The notes under the pieces: model-generated
Seen by the model: only the letters and a program-made list of their open reading frames with translations
Databases searched by the model: none
Told to the model about the DNA's origin: nothing
Made by a program: the position numbers and the translations under genes
Shown here: in pieces, positions 11,095-21,900 of the stretch
Position numbering within the stretch: position 1 is the stretch's first letter
Layout: each line of letters opens with the position of its first letter
Source of the DNA: Closterium sp. Naga37s-1
Lineage: Eukaryota; Streptophyta; Zygnematophyceae; Desmidiales; Closteriaceae
Length of the DNA: 64,000 nt
Direction of reading: 5' to 3'
Assembly: GCA_947471745.1 (NCBI GenBank)
Contig: CANJKZ010000517.1
Span: forward strand, 372,001 to 436,000

Positions 11095-12110
11095 CTCCCC
11101 TTCATTCCTGGAGGTGCGCCACGTGGCTTTTGCGAGTCACTCCGCACAGGTCCGAGCAGTACTGAAACTTCTGACATAGCAACTTCTTCGTGAGGAAATC
11201 AGCTGCCATTTCGCCAGTTGGACAGTAGATGAGCTGGACTTTTCCTTTGTCGATTTCATCCTTCACGAAGAAGTAACGCAGGGCGATGTGTTTCGTGTGG
11301 TTGACGAAGCCTGGCTTGTTTGCGATTTTGATCGCGCTCTGGTTGTCGCAGAGTAACTTGAAGGATCCGTTCATTGCCGTCTTCGTTTCCTGCAGAAGCT
11401 CCGTGAGAAAGAGTCCTTCGCGAACTGGTGCGCTTGCTGCGATGAATTCTGCTTCTTTTGACGAGAGGGCGATGAGTTCCTGTTTGTTGGAGTTCCAGGA
11501 GATGGTTCCTGCAGGCTCGAGCTTGAAAATGAAGCCTGTGCGGGACCTCCTGTTGTCTGCGTCCCCAGCGTGGTCAGCATCCACATAGCCGGTGAGTTGT
11601 AGTGGCGCTGTTAAGTTGGCCTTGTAGGTGAGGCCGACGTCAGGCGTAGAGATGAAGTACTGTAAGGCGCGGCGCAGGTCTGCTAGGTTCTCCCTTTCAG
11701 GTCGTCGCAGGTACTGGGCGAGCTGGCTGGCGATGTAGGATAAGTCCGGGCGGCATGTGACGGCGGCGAACAGTAAACATCCGAGCTGCTGCTGGTAGAG
11801 ATGGTGATCAACCGTTGAGAGCGGAGTAGTGTCGGGCTCGTGGTTAGGCGGAGGAATGCGGAACGGGGTGGTAACGCCTACGGGAGCTATTCCGAACTTC
11901 TTAGCGAGGGTCTCGGCGTACTTTGCGGCGGAGAGATGAATTGTATCCGCGGTCTGAGTGACGTTGAGGCCGAGGAATTGAGTTACCTCATGGTCGATCG
12001 TGACCTCGAGCTTCTCCTGAAGTTCGCGTTCGAAGCGGTCGAGTAGGTCTGTGTCGTCTCCGGTGTAGAGGAGATCGTCGATGTAGGCGACGAGCAGGAT
12101 GAAGTTGCGG

Positions 12111-13330
12111 AGATAACTACTACAACGGGAGCTAGACTACGGGCTAGGCACGGGTGATCGTGTGATCTCTGCGTTCGTTGGTTCTTAGTCGTTTTCTTAG
12201 TGCTCACACTGCTTGCTAGTTCACGGAGCAATTTGGCAAGAGTTTCACTAGAGAAAGTTGACAACAATGGTACAATCAAGTTGGCGTGGCAAGACTACAT
12301 CAGAGCTAGCATTCAGGTCGGTCGACTGCCAGCACAGCATGGTCGACCGCGTTCCAGCACGACTTGGTCGACCGCGCTCCAGCAGTGCAAAGTCGACAAC
12401 GTGCCAACGCTGCAGGTTGACGGCGTGCCAGCGTTGCTCCCGTAGAACAGCAGCGCACCTACTTCGCAGGTGCTTGTTGATGATTGGAGGACTAAGCCTT
12501 GTCACCTGAACAGCGCACGCACCAAGTCATCTTCGTGCTGACGGCTCCACCTGATCCGCCACGTCGACCTCGGGATACCACCACCGAGGTCGGACTTGCC
12601 AACGTTGCCTGGGCGACCGTCGCACTCCTTCGCAGAACCTCATCACCCAGGTATCCTGGTCGACTGGGCAACCATGTCGACCAGCTGCTCCTGTATGTGC
12701 TCGTCGACCTCCCAAGTCGACGACCACACCAAGTCGACCTCACCAGGTCGACCACTCCTCTGGTCGACCAGCTCCAGGTCGACGTCACTCCTGGTCGACC
12801 AGTGCAGTTGTCAGCCGACCACCCAAGTCGGCTACCCAAAGTCGGTGTCACCAAGTCGACGCCCCTTCTACGTCGGCGACCTCCCAAGTCGGCGACCTTG
12901 CAAGTCGGTGACCTTGCAAGTCGATGACCTTGCAAGTCGGTGACCTGGCAAGTCGGTGACCTGGCAAGTCGGTGACCTGGCAAGTCGGTGACCTGGCAAG
13001 TCGGTGACCTGGCAAGTCGGTTTCGTGGCAAGTCGGTGACCTGGCAAGTCGGTGACCTGGCAAGTCGGTGACCTGGCAAGTCGGTGACCTGGCAAGTCGG
13101 CGCCGACTTCCTGGTCGACGTGCCACATCGCCGACCACCAGTTGAAGTCGGCTTCCCAAGTCGGCGGCATTGCAGTGGGACCATGCAAGTCGACCAACCC
13201 CGTCGACCAGCTCGCCCAAGTCGGCGTCGCCCACTGCTGCAAGTCGGCTGTACCTTCCGTACACCCCACCACGAAGTCGGCTCTGCCCAAGCGTGGACGG
13301 GGCCAACACACAACTCCCGTTGACAGAAGT
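12111..13330. mobile_element. Repeat-rich insertion in the copia reverse transcriptase, possibly CACTA-like
   Basis: The reverse transcriptase reading stops near 13330 and resumes exactly where expected at 12110. The 1.2 kb between does not belong to copia. Its ends carry a short inverted match (CAACGGGAG near 12123 and CTCCCGTTG near 13314), with ACTACTAC and ACTTCTGT outside it. The interior is packed with GTCGAC, GGTCGACC and CAAGTCGG words in both orientations, like the subterminal repeat arrays of CACTA elements. I could not fix a target duplication or find a transposase, so the family call is tentative. Confidence 0.55.
12897..13103. repeat. 16-bp tandem array within the insertion
   Basis: About 13 copies of a 16-bp unit (CAAGTCGGTGACCTGG) stand head to tail, with a few variants (CTTG or GTTTCGTGG in place of CCTGG). 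The array is open in several minus-strand frames and so makes long spurious ORFs. Confidence 0.9.
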
Positions 13331-16300
13331 GGCCGCGGGATTCGAGGTGGTACATCCCCTGGTCGTGGGGAAGTTGCTGGAAACCGAGCTCGATGAGGAC
13401 ACCGTGAAGATGCTGCTGCCACAAGGGTGGTGCCTGCTTGATCCCGTACAGGGACTTTTGAAGGAGACAGATGGCGTCGCCTTCTTCCTCGAATGCGTGT
13501 GGCTGTTCGACGTAGATGATGGCGTCAACGATCGCGTAGAGGAATGCGTTGGAGACGTCGATCTTGCGGAGTGGACGCTGTTTTACGGCGGCGATGCAGA
13601 GAAGAATGCGCACTGAGGTATGACGACCGACATGTGCGAATGTTTGGTCGTAGTCCACGAATTGTGTCTGCTCGAATCCTCGAACCACCCATCGCGCTTT
13701 GAATTTCTCGACTGTTCCGTCCGCGAGGGTCTTGATTCTGAAGACCCATTTTCCTGTGAGGATTTTCCTCCCCTTTGCGTGGCGACGTGGTACCAGCTTC
13801 CAGGTGCCGCGGCGTTGCAGTGCACTGACTTCTGCAGCCATGACGGCTCTCCACCTCTCAGCATCGGGCCCGTTGAGAGCCTGGCGAACGGTGGTGGGCT
13901 CAACCAGCTGCTGGTTACCCCGTACGGCGACGGCCAGGCCAAGGATGCAAAGGCCCGTGAGGTTGGATTTGGCTGTGCTGGTAACTTCGATCACGTCGTC
14001 GTCGTCGCCGGGGATGTCGCGGAAGGTGTCATGGGAGGAGTCGCGAGCTGGGTCTTCGTTCATGGGTGAGTGCATTTCTGCACTTGCATAGTCGTGCTGT
14101 GCCTGTACTGCTTCATGAGGATCGATGTTTGTTGGGAAGTATGCAGGAGTGCCGAATTGCTCTGTAACGGGGATGAAGGGTGCCTCGTCTGCCATGTTTG
14201 CTGCTGGCTCGGTCGGTTGTTCTCCTACCACGTCAACGTCGTCCTCGTCATTCGCGAAGCTGTGCTGTCCTTGGAAAATGTTGTCTGGTGCATTCTGTGC
14301 AGTGCGGTGCTGGCGGTATAGTGGCAGAGTCAGTCTTTCGTAGAAGATGCAGTCACCCTAAGACTCGCAGCATGCGTGTGTCAGGGTGTTTTCCAGTCCA
14401 TTCCTTGAAGGGTGAACTGTTGTTGAGCAGTGCCTTCGAGGAGAGCATGTTGTGCAGCCGAACTGCATGTGCCATTGCGAAGGGCCAGTACTTGGTTGGC
14501 ACAGCCGACTGCTTCATGAGGGCTCGCATTTTTGTCGCGAGGCTCCTGTTGGTTCTCTCGGCCAATCCCTGCTGTTCGTGGGCATAAGGCAGAGAGATCA
14601 TCCTCTTGATCCCCTTCTGCTTGCATAGGGTTTTGAAGTCGTCCGACATGTACTCCAGGCTCCGTCTGTCTGGAACTCCTTCAGCTTGTACCCGTCGCTT
14701 TGATATTCTGCCATGGCGAGCCAGACTTCGAAGCAGTGGTAGGCGAGGTAGCGGTCCTTGACGTTCACGGCCCAAACAAAACGTGTGCCGGCGTCGATGA
14801 AGGTAAGGGTGTACTGCTCCCCACTGACTCCTTTCGCCGTGAGCACTAGGAAGTCGCTATAAACTTTCTCCAGCGGTTTGTATCGTTCGGCTCCAGGAAT
14901 CTTTTCAGCGAAGGGTGTGTGGCGGAGCGCGGCTGCTGGGCAGACGGTGCAGGTCGGTAGATCGGTTCGTGGTTTCAGCAGCTTTCCATCGGGCAGCAAC
15001 AGCGCGTTTGCCGCAAAAACATTTGCGTTGATGCAGTTGTTGAGCACTTCGATTGATGGGTGTCCCATGCGTTGATGCCAGATGTCTCCGTCGGCCCGAT
15101 ATCCCTTGGTGCGCGCGTATAGCTCCTTCTCTCGTGCTAATATTTCCTCCGCTGTTTCTTGCCTTGTCTCATTCGCAGATTCGTCGGGCACGGTGACTTG
15201 GACTGCCGCTGCTTGAATTGTTGCGCCATGATACGTTCCGCTGGTGTCGCCGATGGTGACAGTGTCCATCGTTGCCGGCAGCTCCAGTGGCTCCTCTGGG
15301 CGTGGGGGCGAGATTTGTACGCGGCGATCTTCGGGTTGCGTGATTTCTCCTTCCTCGAAATTGACATCGCCGATCGCCACTCCCCTTGTCTCGAGGCGAA
15401 GGTAGTTCCTGCCGTCCGTCGTGATGGGAAGTAGGTGAGGTCCGTACTCCGTTAGTAACTCTTCCTCCTCTGCTTCTGGTGCTTCTTCGGTAATTTCCGG
15501 TTCCTCTGCTGCTTCTTCTACAGGTGTGTTGGCGATGTTGCCCCATCCAGTTTCAGCTGCGATGGCTTCGCCCAGCGCGGTATTCTCCATGACCCGACGC
15601 ATATCGATTGCGTCCCATCCTTCGGTTGTGTTCCAGCCGGTGGGACGTTCGTTGTTGAGGTGACAGGTACGGCAAGGGCGCGGAAGGTGCCGTCGAGGCC
15701 GGGTTGTTGATAATCAGTTTCTTCTGGGTGGCTCCATCTTGGCGGCGATGGGTGACCTAGAGGGTCAAGAACAAGGATGTGTTCGTTGTCGCCAGAGGTT
15801 CTGGGCGACTCGAAGTCGAGCACGAAAACGCCTTCCACACTTGTTGCCTTTCCGATGAATATGCCGTTGTATATTAAGTGCATTTCGTCTTCTGTCGTTT
15901 GCAGGCCAACCCCGCACTTCATCAGCTGGTGGAGTGACAAGAGATTGTACCGGAGTTCCGGCACGATGAGAACATCGCTTATGTGGATGCAGTACTCGGT
16001 GTCGTGTGACTCCAGTTGCACTTGTCCGCGGCTTCTGGCGTAGATGGTTTGGCTGTTGGCGACGGTGATCTCCACTTCGTTGAAGAGTCGCTCTCTGTTG
16101 AGAATGAAGACATCTGAAGACACCATGTGCTGACCACAACAGCTGTCCAGGTACCACGTGTTGACTTCCTTTCTTGTCTTGGCCAGATTGGCAAGCTTCG
16201 GAGTGATGTGATGTTCCATGTCGTGATCATTTTCGTAGTCATAGTAACATCCTTCGTCATCGTCTGCGATGCGTGCAGGTGGCGACTCCTGAATCCACTC

Positions 16301-17754
16301 CGGCGCTTCCCAGTCAAACTGCATCCGTCCGACCGTCAACTCGTCGTAGGTTGGATCTTTCTCTTCTTCTTCTTCTTCGACTGATCCTTCGGGCCGCTCC
16401 TGAGGCGGGTCTGCGAACATATCTTCCCAGCTACGGAAGAAGCGGTAGTGACGGTTGGGTCGAGGCGGTCCATGACGCACCATGCAAGTCAAGACCTTGC
16501 TTTTGCCCTTGTCGCTTGTGTTCGCAGAGAGACGCGCTGGGGCTTAGGACGTGCTGGCGACGGCTGGCGGTGACACAGTTTGGTTGCGCGCGGCGGCTCC
16601 TCCTTGCTGGTGAGCAGCGGCACCCTTCTGGTTGTTGTTGTTACCGTTCAGCTTCCAGCAGTCTTGAATCATGTGCCCGGTCTTCTTGCAGTACTTGCAG
16701 AAGAGTCTTTTCTTGTTCGGTGGCGCTTGAGCGTAAAAGGCAATCTTCTCATTCTTGTTGCCTCTTTCGTTGTACAGATCAATTTCCTTCTGCTCGGAGA
16801 GAAGCGTGGAGCAGAGGGCAATCTCACTGAGAGTGCCTTGTGTGCGAAGCAGGGACTTGCATTGGCGCCATTCCGGGCTCAATCCAGCAAGGATGATGGT
16901 GACGAACATATCGTCAGGGAAGTTGCCGCCGTTTTTCCTGAATTGGTCTCTCAGGTTCCTGCAGCGGTTGATGTATGGTCCGGCCTTTTCGCCGGGAAAC
17001 ATCTTGACGTTGTTCAGCTGGTTGAGCAGGCGACTGAGTGTCACCGAATCTGTTGCGATGTGGCAGGTGCGCAGGTGTTCCCAAGACTGCTGCGCGGGCG
17101 CCCACTCGTTTTGGAAGGGGCGAATGCTCAGTTGTTCTTCGGGCGACAGGTTCCGGATTAAGACGGTGAAGGCCAGGAGCAATTCGTTGTAGTATTGCGT
17201 CTTCTCCTAAGGTGAGCCGTTTGCTGGAAAGGGGTATGACCCGTCGTAGTACATCCAGATCTGAGCACCCTGAGCTAGTAGTTCGAATTCGAAGCTCCAC
17301 GTGTAGAAGTCTTGTCCATCGAAGGGCTTGGTAGTTCTGAGCTTCGACGTGGAGAGGAACTTGCTCTGCATCGAAGCCATTGCCTCGTAATGTGTTTGTT
17401 GTGCTTGAGCGGATCCTTGAGCTCCGCGGTTGTCGAAGGTAAAGGATCGTTCTGATCCAGCTCCTTGAGGATCGAGATGTCTTCGGGCATAACTTGAGCC
17501 GTCAATGCTCATTGGCTGGTGGCTCTCTAGTGCACTGATGCGGGAGATTAGCTGCTCGAGGAGCGCTGTATCCACGGTCGTCGTAGTAGAGGCGACATTG
17601 GTGGATGGTTGTACTGGATTTTCTCCAGCCTCTCCGCAGTCTGCGCCTGGCATGTTGATGCCCTTGATGTTGTTGATGTTGAGATTAAATTATGAAGAAG
17701 CTTTGTTAGAAGCCCCTTAAGCAGATCCTATAATCCAAACTGGCTCTCATACCA

Positions 17755-18222
17755 TGTTAGAGGGAGGACCTTTGGATAGGATAGGAGGTGCTTTAGTAGA
17801 GTTGGTAGCGGAAGTCTTGTAAGAACTCAGATCATAGTGAATGTAAATGACCAAGTTGATTAAACAATAGAATACAAGGAATATAAATAGTCCTAGTCTA
17901 GCCACGTACTCTGAGGGGTACATTCCCTTATTATAACTGTTTTACAGGCATTTCTACAGTGACTCTGACTGTTGTACTTCCTTCTTGTTACCGAGTCGCT
18001 GCATGTAATCTGTACGGTTACGCCTGTTGCTTTTCCTCGATGGTAAGTCAAGCGTCGGTCCAGATGGTCAATAGTCGCGACAGTTGACTCTTGCGACTGT
18101 TGACCTTCCTGCCCTTGGTACGGGCTGATCCGATACTGCGGTTGTTGCTGCTTCGACAAAGTCAGGTGCGATACTGCTGCACCTACGGGAATGCTAAGTA
18201 TAATTCCCTTCATACTCCAACA
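17755..18222 (-). repeat. 5' LTR of copia element 1
   Basis: 468 bp, nearly identical to 10627-11094. It would drive minus-strand transcription. The primer-binding site adjoins it at 17741-17754. Confidence 0.95.
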
Positions 18223-18536
18223 TATCTCACATTTTCCTTAGTTCATCAATCCACCGCTCCAACTCTGAGATGGTTGGTGCAGCGGTGAAGACTCTGTGGA
18301 CAGCACGCTATGATTCTGGCCTTCTACAACAACCCGCCTTCTACAAGTTTCGAGATCCTGCAGCTGATTCTGACCCATTTCTCCATGGCCTTCAAGATTT
18401 TTATGTAGAGAGGTCGTCGCCAATCTACCAAGAAGCGTCTTCCTGTATAAAGCAGGCACAAGTCTCCGCTTCCTCCTCTTTGATAGACGTGGTCTCCCGT
18501 CCATCCACCCCGACCTTCAGCAGACATGGCTCCTAT
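18223..18536. other. Host DNA between copia element 1 and the hAT element
   Basis: About 300 bp of unique sequence, beginning with the TATCT target duplication. A + strand frame covers most of it, but no domain is recognisable. The last 8 bp (GCTCCTAT) look like one copy of the hAT target duplication. Confidence 0.5.
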
Positions 18537-18540
18537 CAGG

Positions 18541-18665
18541 TGTCAGAATAACTGTGCAGGAATGATTGGATTAGCAAGAGTTGGGGTACAAGTACTAACC
18601 CTAGAAGTGCTGTACCCCATAAAGAGTGCCCCACTATAGCCTACAAGTAAGATCGTACTTTGACA
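18541..18665 (-). repeat. 3' LTR of copia element 2
   Basis: 125 bp. It differs from its partner mainly by a 24-bp block (about 18624-18647) absent on the right. Confidence 0.9.
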
Positions 18666-18940
18666 CACCCCCATAGGCTAAGTGGGGGACAACAAGACGG
18701 TCACAAGACCAGTCAAGCAAGGCAGTACACTGATCACAACCTAGCAAGAGGAAGCATGCAGGTATAACTATAGACATCAGTGTACAAGTAAGATCAAGAG
18801 ACAAGCAGGTGAGGTAGAACGGGCAGAAGCCCAAGAGCAGTGCAAAAACGCTGAAGATCACCAGACCCGAGGGCCTTGGTGAAGACATCAGCAGTGTTGG
18901 CCCGAGAGGCCACGTAAGAAAGACGAAGCTGACCACGCTG

Positions 18941-21900
18941 CTACAGCTCTCGAGCAAGAATGTAGCGAAGAGCAATATACTTCGTTCTGTGCTCCAGTCT
19001 CTGCTCCCGACACAAGGCAAGCATGGCCTTGTTGTCGACGTACAGAACTGGAGGAGAACGAGGCTGCTCCCCCAAGTCGGTCACCAAGTAGGTCAGCCAG
19101 CGTAGCTCCTGTGCAGCCATGGCCCCAGCATAGATCTCGGCCTCACAGCTGGAACCAAGCACAGAAGAAGAACGAGTGGACCTCCACGAGACAGAACCAG
19201 AGCCAAGTCTGAAGGTGTAACCCTGTGACAAACGTTGAGTCGTTTGGTCGTCGGCCCAAGAAGCGTCGGAGTGTTCCGTGAGTACCACTGAACCCCGTCC
19301 TCCAAGCATACGAGCCCCATGCCCGATGTACTGCACAAGTAACGCAGTACCCTCTTCGCAGCATCAAAGTGCACCTTTCGGTGTCTACCAGATGCCACGT
19401 AGCGAGCCAGGAGGCTGAGAGGGTACGCGAGGTCAGGTCGTGTGCCCGTCATCAGGTACATGAGGCAACCTACAAGCTCTGGGTACGGACCACTCGGCTC
19501 TAGGGACTCGTCTGAAGGTGGAGCTGAGAGCGAGTGGCCGGTAGATAGAGGAGTAGGCTGTGGCGAGGAGTACTGGAAGCCGAAGCGCTGAAGGACCTGG
19601 TGCACCATGTGTGACTGAGTCAGGGTGATGATGCGCCGTGCTCTGTCCCGGGTGATCTGCAAGGCAAGATAGCTACGCAGCTCACCCAGGTCAGTGTTGG
19701 AAGTGGACACTGGAATGGCCCGAAGTGGTCTCCCCAAGGGCTACAGGTGTCGTCCTGGGGGGGTATGGGTGCGCTGACCCACCAAGGAAACATGCCCTTT
19801 TATCCCAGTCGGTTAGCGGGCTGGAATGCTATCCCTGCAGTCAGTGCAGGTGTGTCTCTCCCACAGCTCCGCCATCACTAGGGCCAGCGCCTCAGTATCA
19901 GCAGTAGCAAAAACCAAGTCTTCGACGTACACGACGATGTAGAACGGCAGCAGAGTAGTGTCGGTGCGTAGAAACAGCGACAGGTCAGCAGAGGAAGGAG
20001 CAAACCCAAGAGCCGCAAGTGTAGTCCTCAGTGTGTCGTGCCACTCTCGGGGCGCTTGGCAGAGACCGTAGACTGGCCGCAGGAGGCTCTACTGGGTACC
20101 TGCAGGAAACAATCCAGTGAAGCCTGGTGGGCGGCGCAGCCAGATCTCCTCGTGAAGGCTGCCCTACAAGAAAGCTGTGGAGAATTCGAGGGAGTGCAGC
20201 TCGTAGTCACGCTGTGCTGCAACGTGCAGCAGCACCCGATGAGTAGTCATCTTTGGGGTGGGGGAGAAGGTCTGGAAGAAGTCAACCCCCTGTCGCTGAC
20301 TGAAGCCTCGAGCAATGTAACGCGCTTTAAAGGCAGGCGGAGAACCCGGCGGCCGCTTCACTGTGAAAATCCACATGCCATCGACTATGTTCGCCCCAGG
20401 AGGAGGAACCTCGTCAACGTAGGTGCCTGTGGACTTCCAAGAAGCCATCTCTGCGTCCATGGCTGTCTGCCACTTAGAGGAGTACTCACCTGTAATCGCC
20501 TCAGCGTAAGAGCGCGGGGTAGGGATGTCAGGTGCATCTGGGTCTCCCTCAGGGCAAAGCAGCATGGATGCAAAACGAGGTAAAGCGGCCGCAAGACACC
20601 CAAGCTCAAACTGCCTGTCCTCAAGGGCGTCACTGCTAAGGGCAGGCTCACCCCCGACGGTCGAAGGACAGACAGATTCAGACTCAGTAACAAGACTCGC
20701 GACGTAGTCGAGACGACTCCTAGCTGCAAAGTCGACTAGCTCAGTGACTAGGGCAAACGCTGAAGTAGACTCAAACGCAGGGTCAGTGACGACAGAGCGA
20801 GGAGACGAGTGACAGCAGGACTGCCAGCACGAGCAAGGTCGGACTCAGGGTCAGGAACGTGCGGAGGGGAGGACGCGGGAGGCTCAGGCAGGACAATACG
20901 TTGTGGAACAGCGGAAGGACGAAGTGCCATACCGTGAGTGCCTGGGACAGCAGGAGGACGAGGACGGGCGACACGACGAGCAGGAGCAGGCAACGTGGAG
21001 CCAGGTAGTAGCTGTGGCTGAGACTGGTCTGTCGGTGGACACAGGAGAGGTGGAGTGAGGCCAGTGGACGACGGGAGACTAAGAATCTGGCGAAGGACCG
21101 AGTCAGGCGGCGGCAGGGACAACTGCGGCTGCTAAGTCGGCTCGGGGCAGTACCAGCAGCTCCAGCTCCTCCAGCACCAGCACCTCCAGCACCAGCAGCT
21201 CCAGCAGCACCTCCAGCACTCCCAACACTAGCAGCACCACCTGCTCCGGCAGCTCCAGCACCTTCAGTACGAGCACCTCCAGGACCAGCAGCTCCAGCAC
21301 CTCCAGAACCTCCAGTACCTCCAGCTCCAGTGCCTCCAGCACCAGCAGTACCTCCAGCACCTCTAGTGCCAGCAGCTCCAGTAGCACCTCCAGCACCTCC
21401 AGCACCAGCAGCACCACCTGCTCCTGCAGCTCCAGCACCTCTAGGACGAGCACCTCCAAGACCAGCAGCTCCAGCACTTCCAGTGCCAGCGGCTCCAGTA
21501 GCACCTCCAGCACGAGGAGCACCACCAGCTCCGGCATCTCCAGTACCTCTAGTACGAGCACCTCCAGGACCAGCAGCTCCAGCACCTCCAGTACCTCCAG
21601 TACCTCCAGCTCCAGCGCCTCCAGCACCAGCAGTACCTCTAGCACCTCCAGTGCCAGCAGCTCCAGTAGCACCTCCAGCACCTCCAGCACCAGCAGCACC
21701 ACCTGCTCCGGTAGCTCCAGCACCTCTAGTACTAGCACCTCGAGGACCAGCAGCTCCAGTACCTCCAGTGCCTCCAACTCCAGCGCCTCCAGCACGAGCA
21801 GCACCAGCACCTCCAGTGCCAGCAGCTCCAGTAACACCTCCAGCACGAGGAGCACCACCAGCTCCGGCAGCTCCAGTACCTCTAGTACGAGCACCTCCAG

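Larger units (their letters stand above)
11102..17653 (-). pseudogene. copia gag-pol remnant
   Basis: Gag (17653-16544) carries a CCHC zinc knuckle, CKYCKKTGHMIQDC, and is cut by an in-frame TAG at 17207. A TAA at 16544 separates it from pol in the same frame. The protease motif reads WYLDSCCGQH, where DSG is usual. A frameshift near 15600 precedes the HHCC and integrase core (HQRMGH, CTVC, FQTD). Another shift near 14650 comes before GLAERTNRSL, and another near 14350. Reverse transcriptase starts in the frame ending 14231 and is interrupted at about 13330. It resumes at 12110 with YIDDLLYTGD and continues through RNase H (VDADHAGD, SSKEAEF) to 11102. Every copia domain is present but not in one frame. 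Confidence 0.92.
10627..18222 (-). mobile_element. Ty1/copia LTR retrotransposon 1, degenerate
   Basis: Two 468-bp LTRs (TG...CA), differing at only about five places by eye, frame a 7.6-kb element in minus orientation. A perfect 5-bp target duplication TATCT lies at 10622-10626 and 18223-18227. Next to the 5' LTR is a primer-binding site (17741-17754, TGGTATGAGAGCC) like that for initiator Met tRNA. A purine tract adjoins the 3' LTR (11095-11106). Domain order on the minus strand is gag, protease, integrase, reverse transcriptase, RNase H, which is copia order. The coding region has stops and frameshifts and a 1.2-kb insertion in reverse transcriptase, so it cannot act alone. Confidence 0.95.

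Noticed and set aside
12897..13103. Regular spaced repeats resembling a CRISPR array
   Set aside because: The units are 16 bp with no unique spacers, and the context is a eukaryotic transposon.
12492..14231. 579-codon minus-strand ORF
   Set aside because: It is a chance fusion of copia reverse transcriptase with the 16-bp repeat array of the insertion, not one protein.
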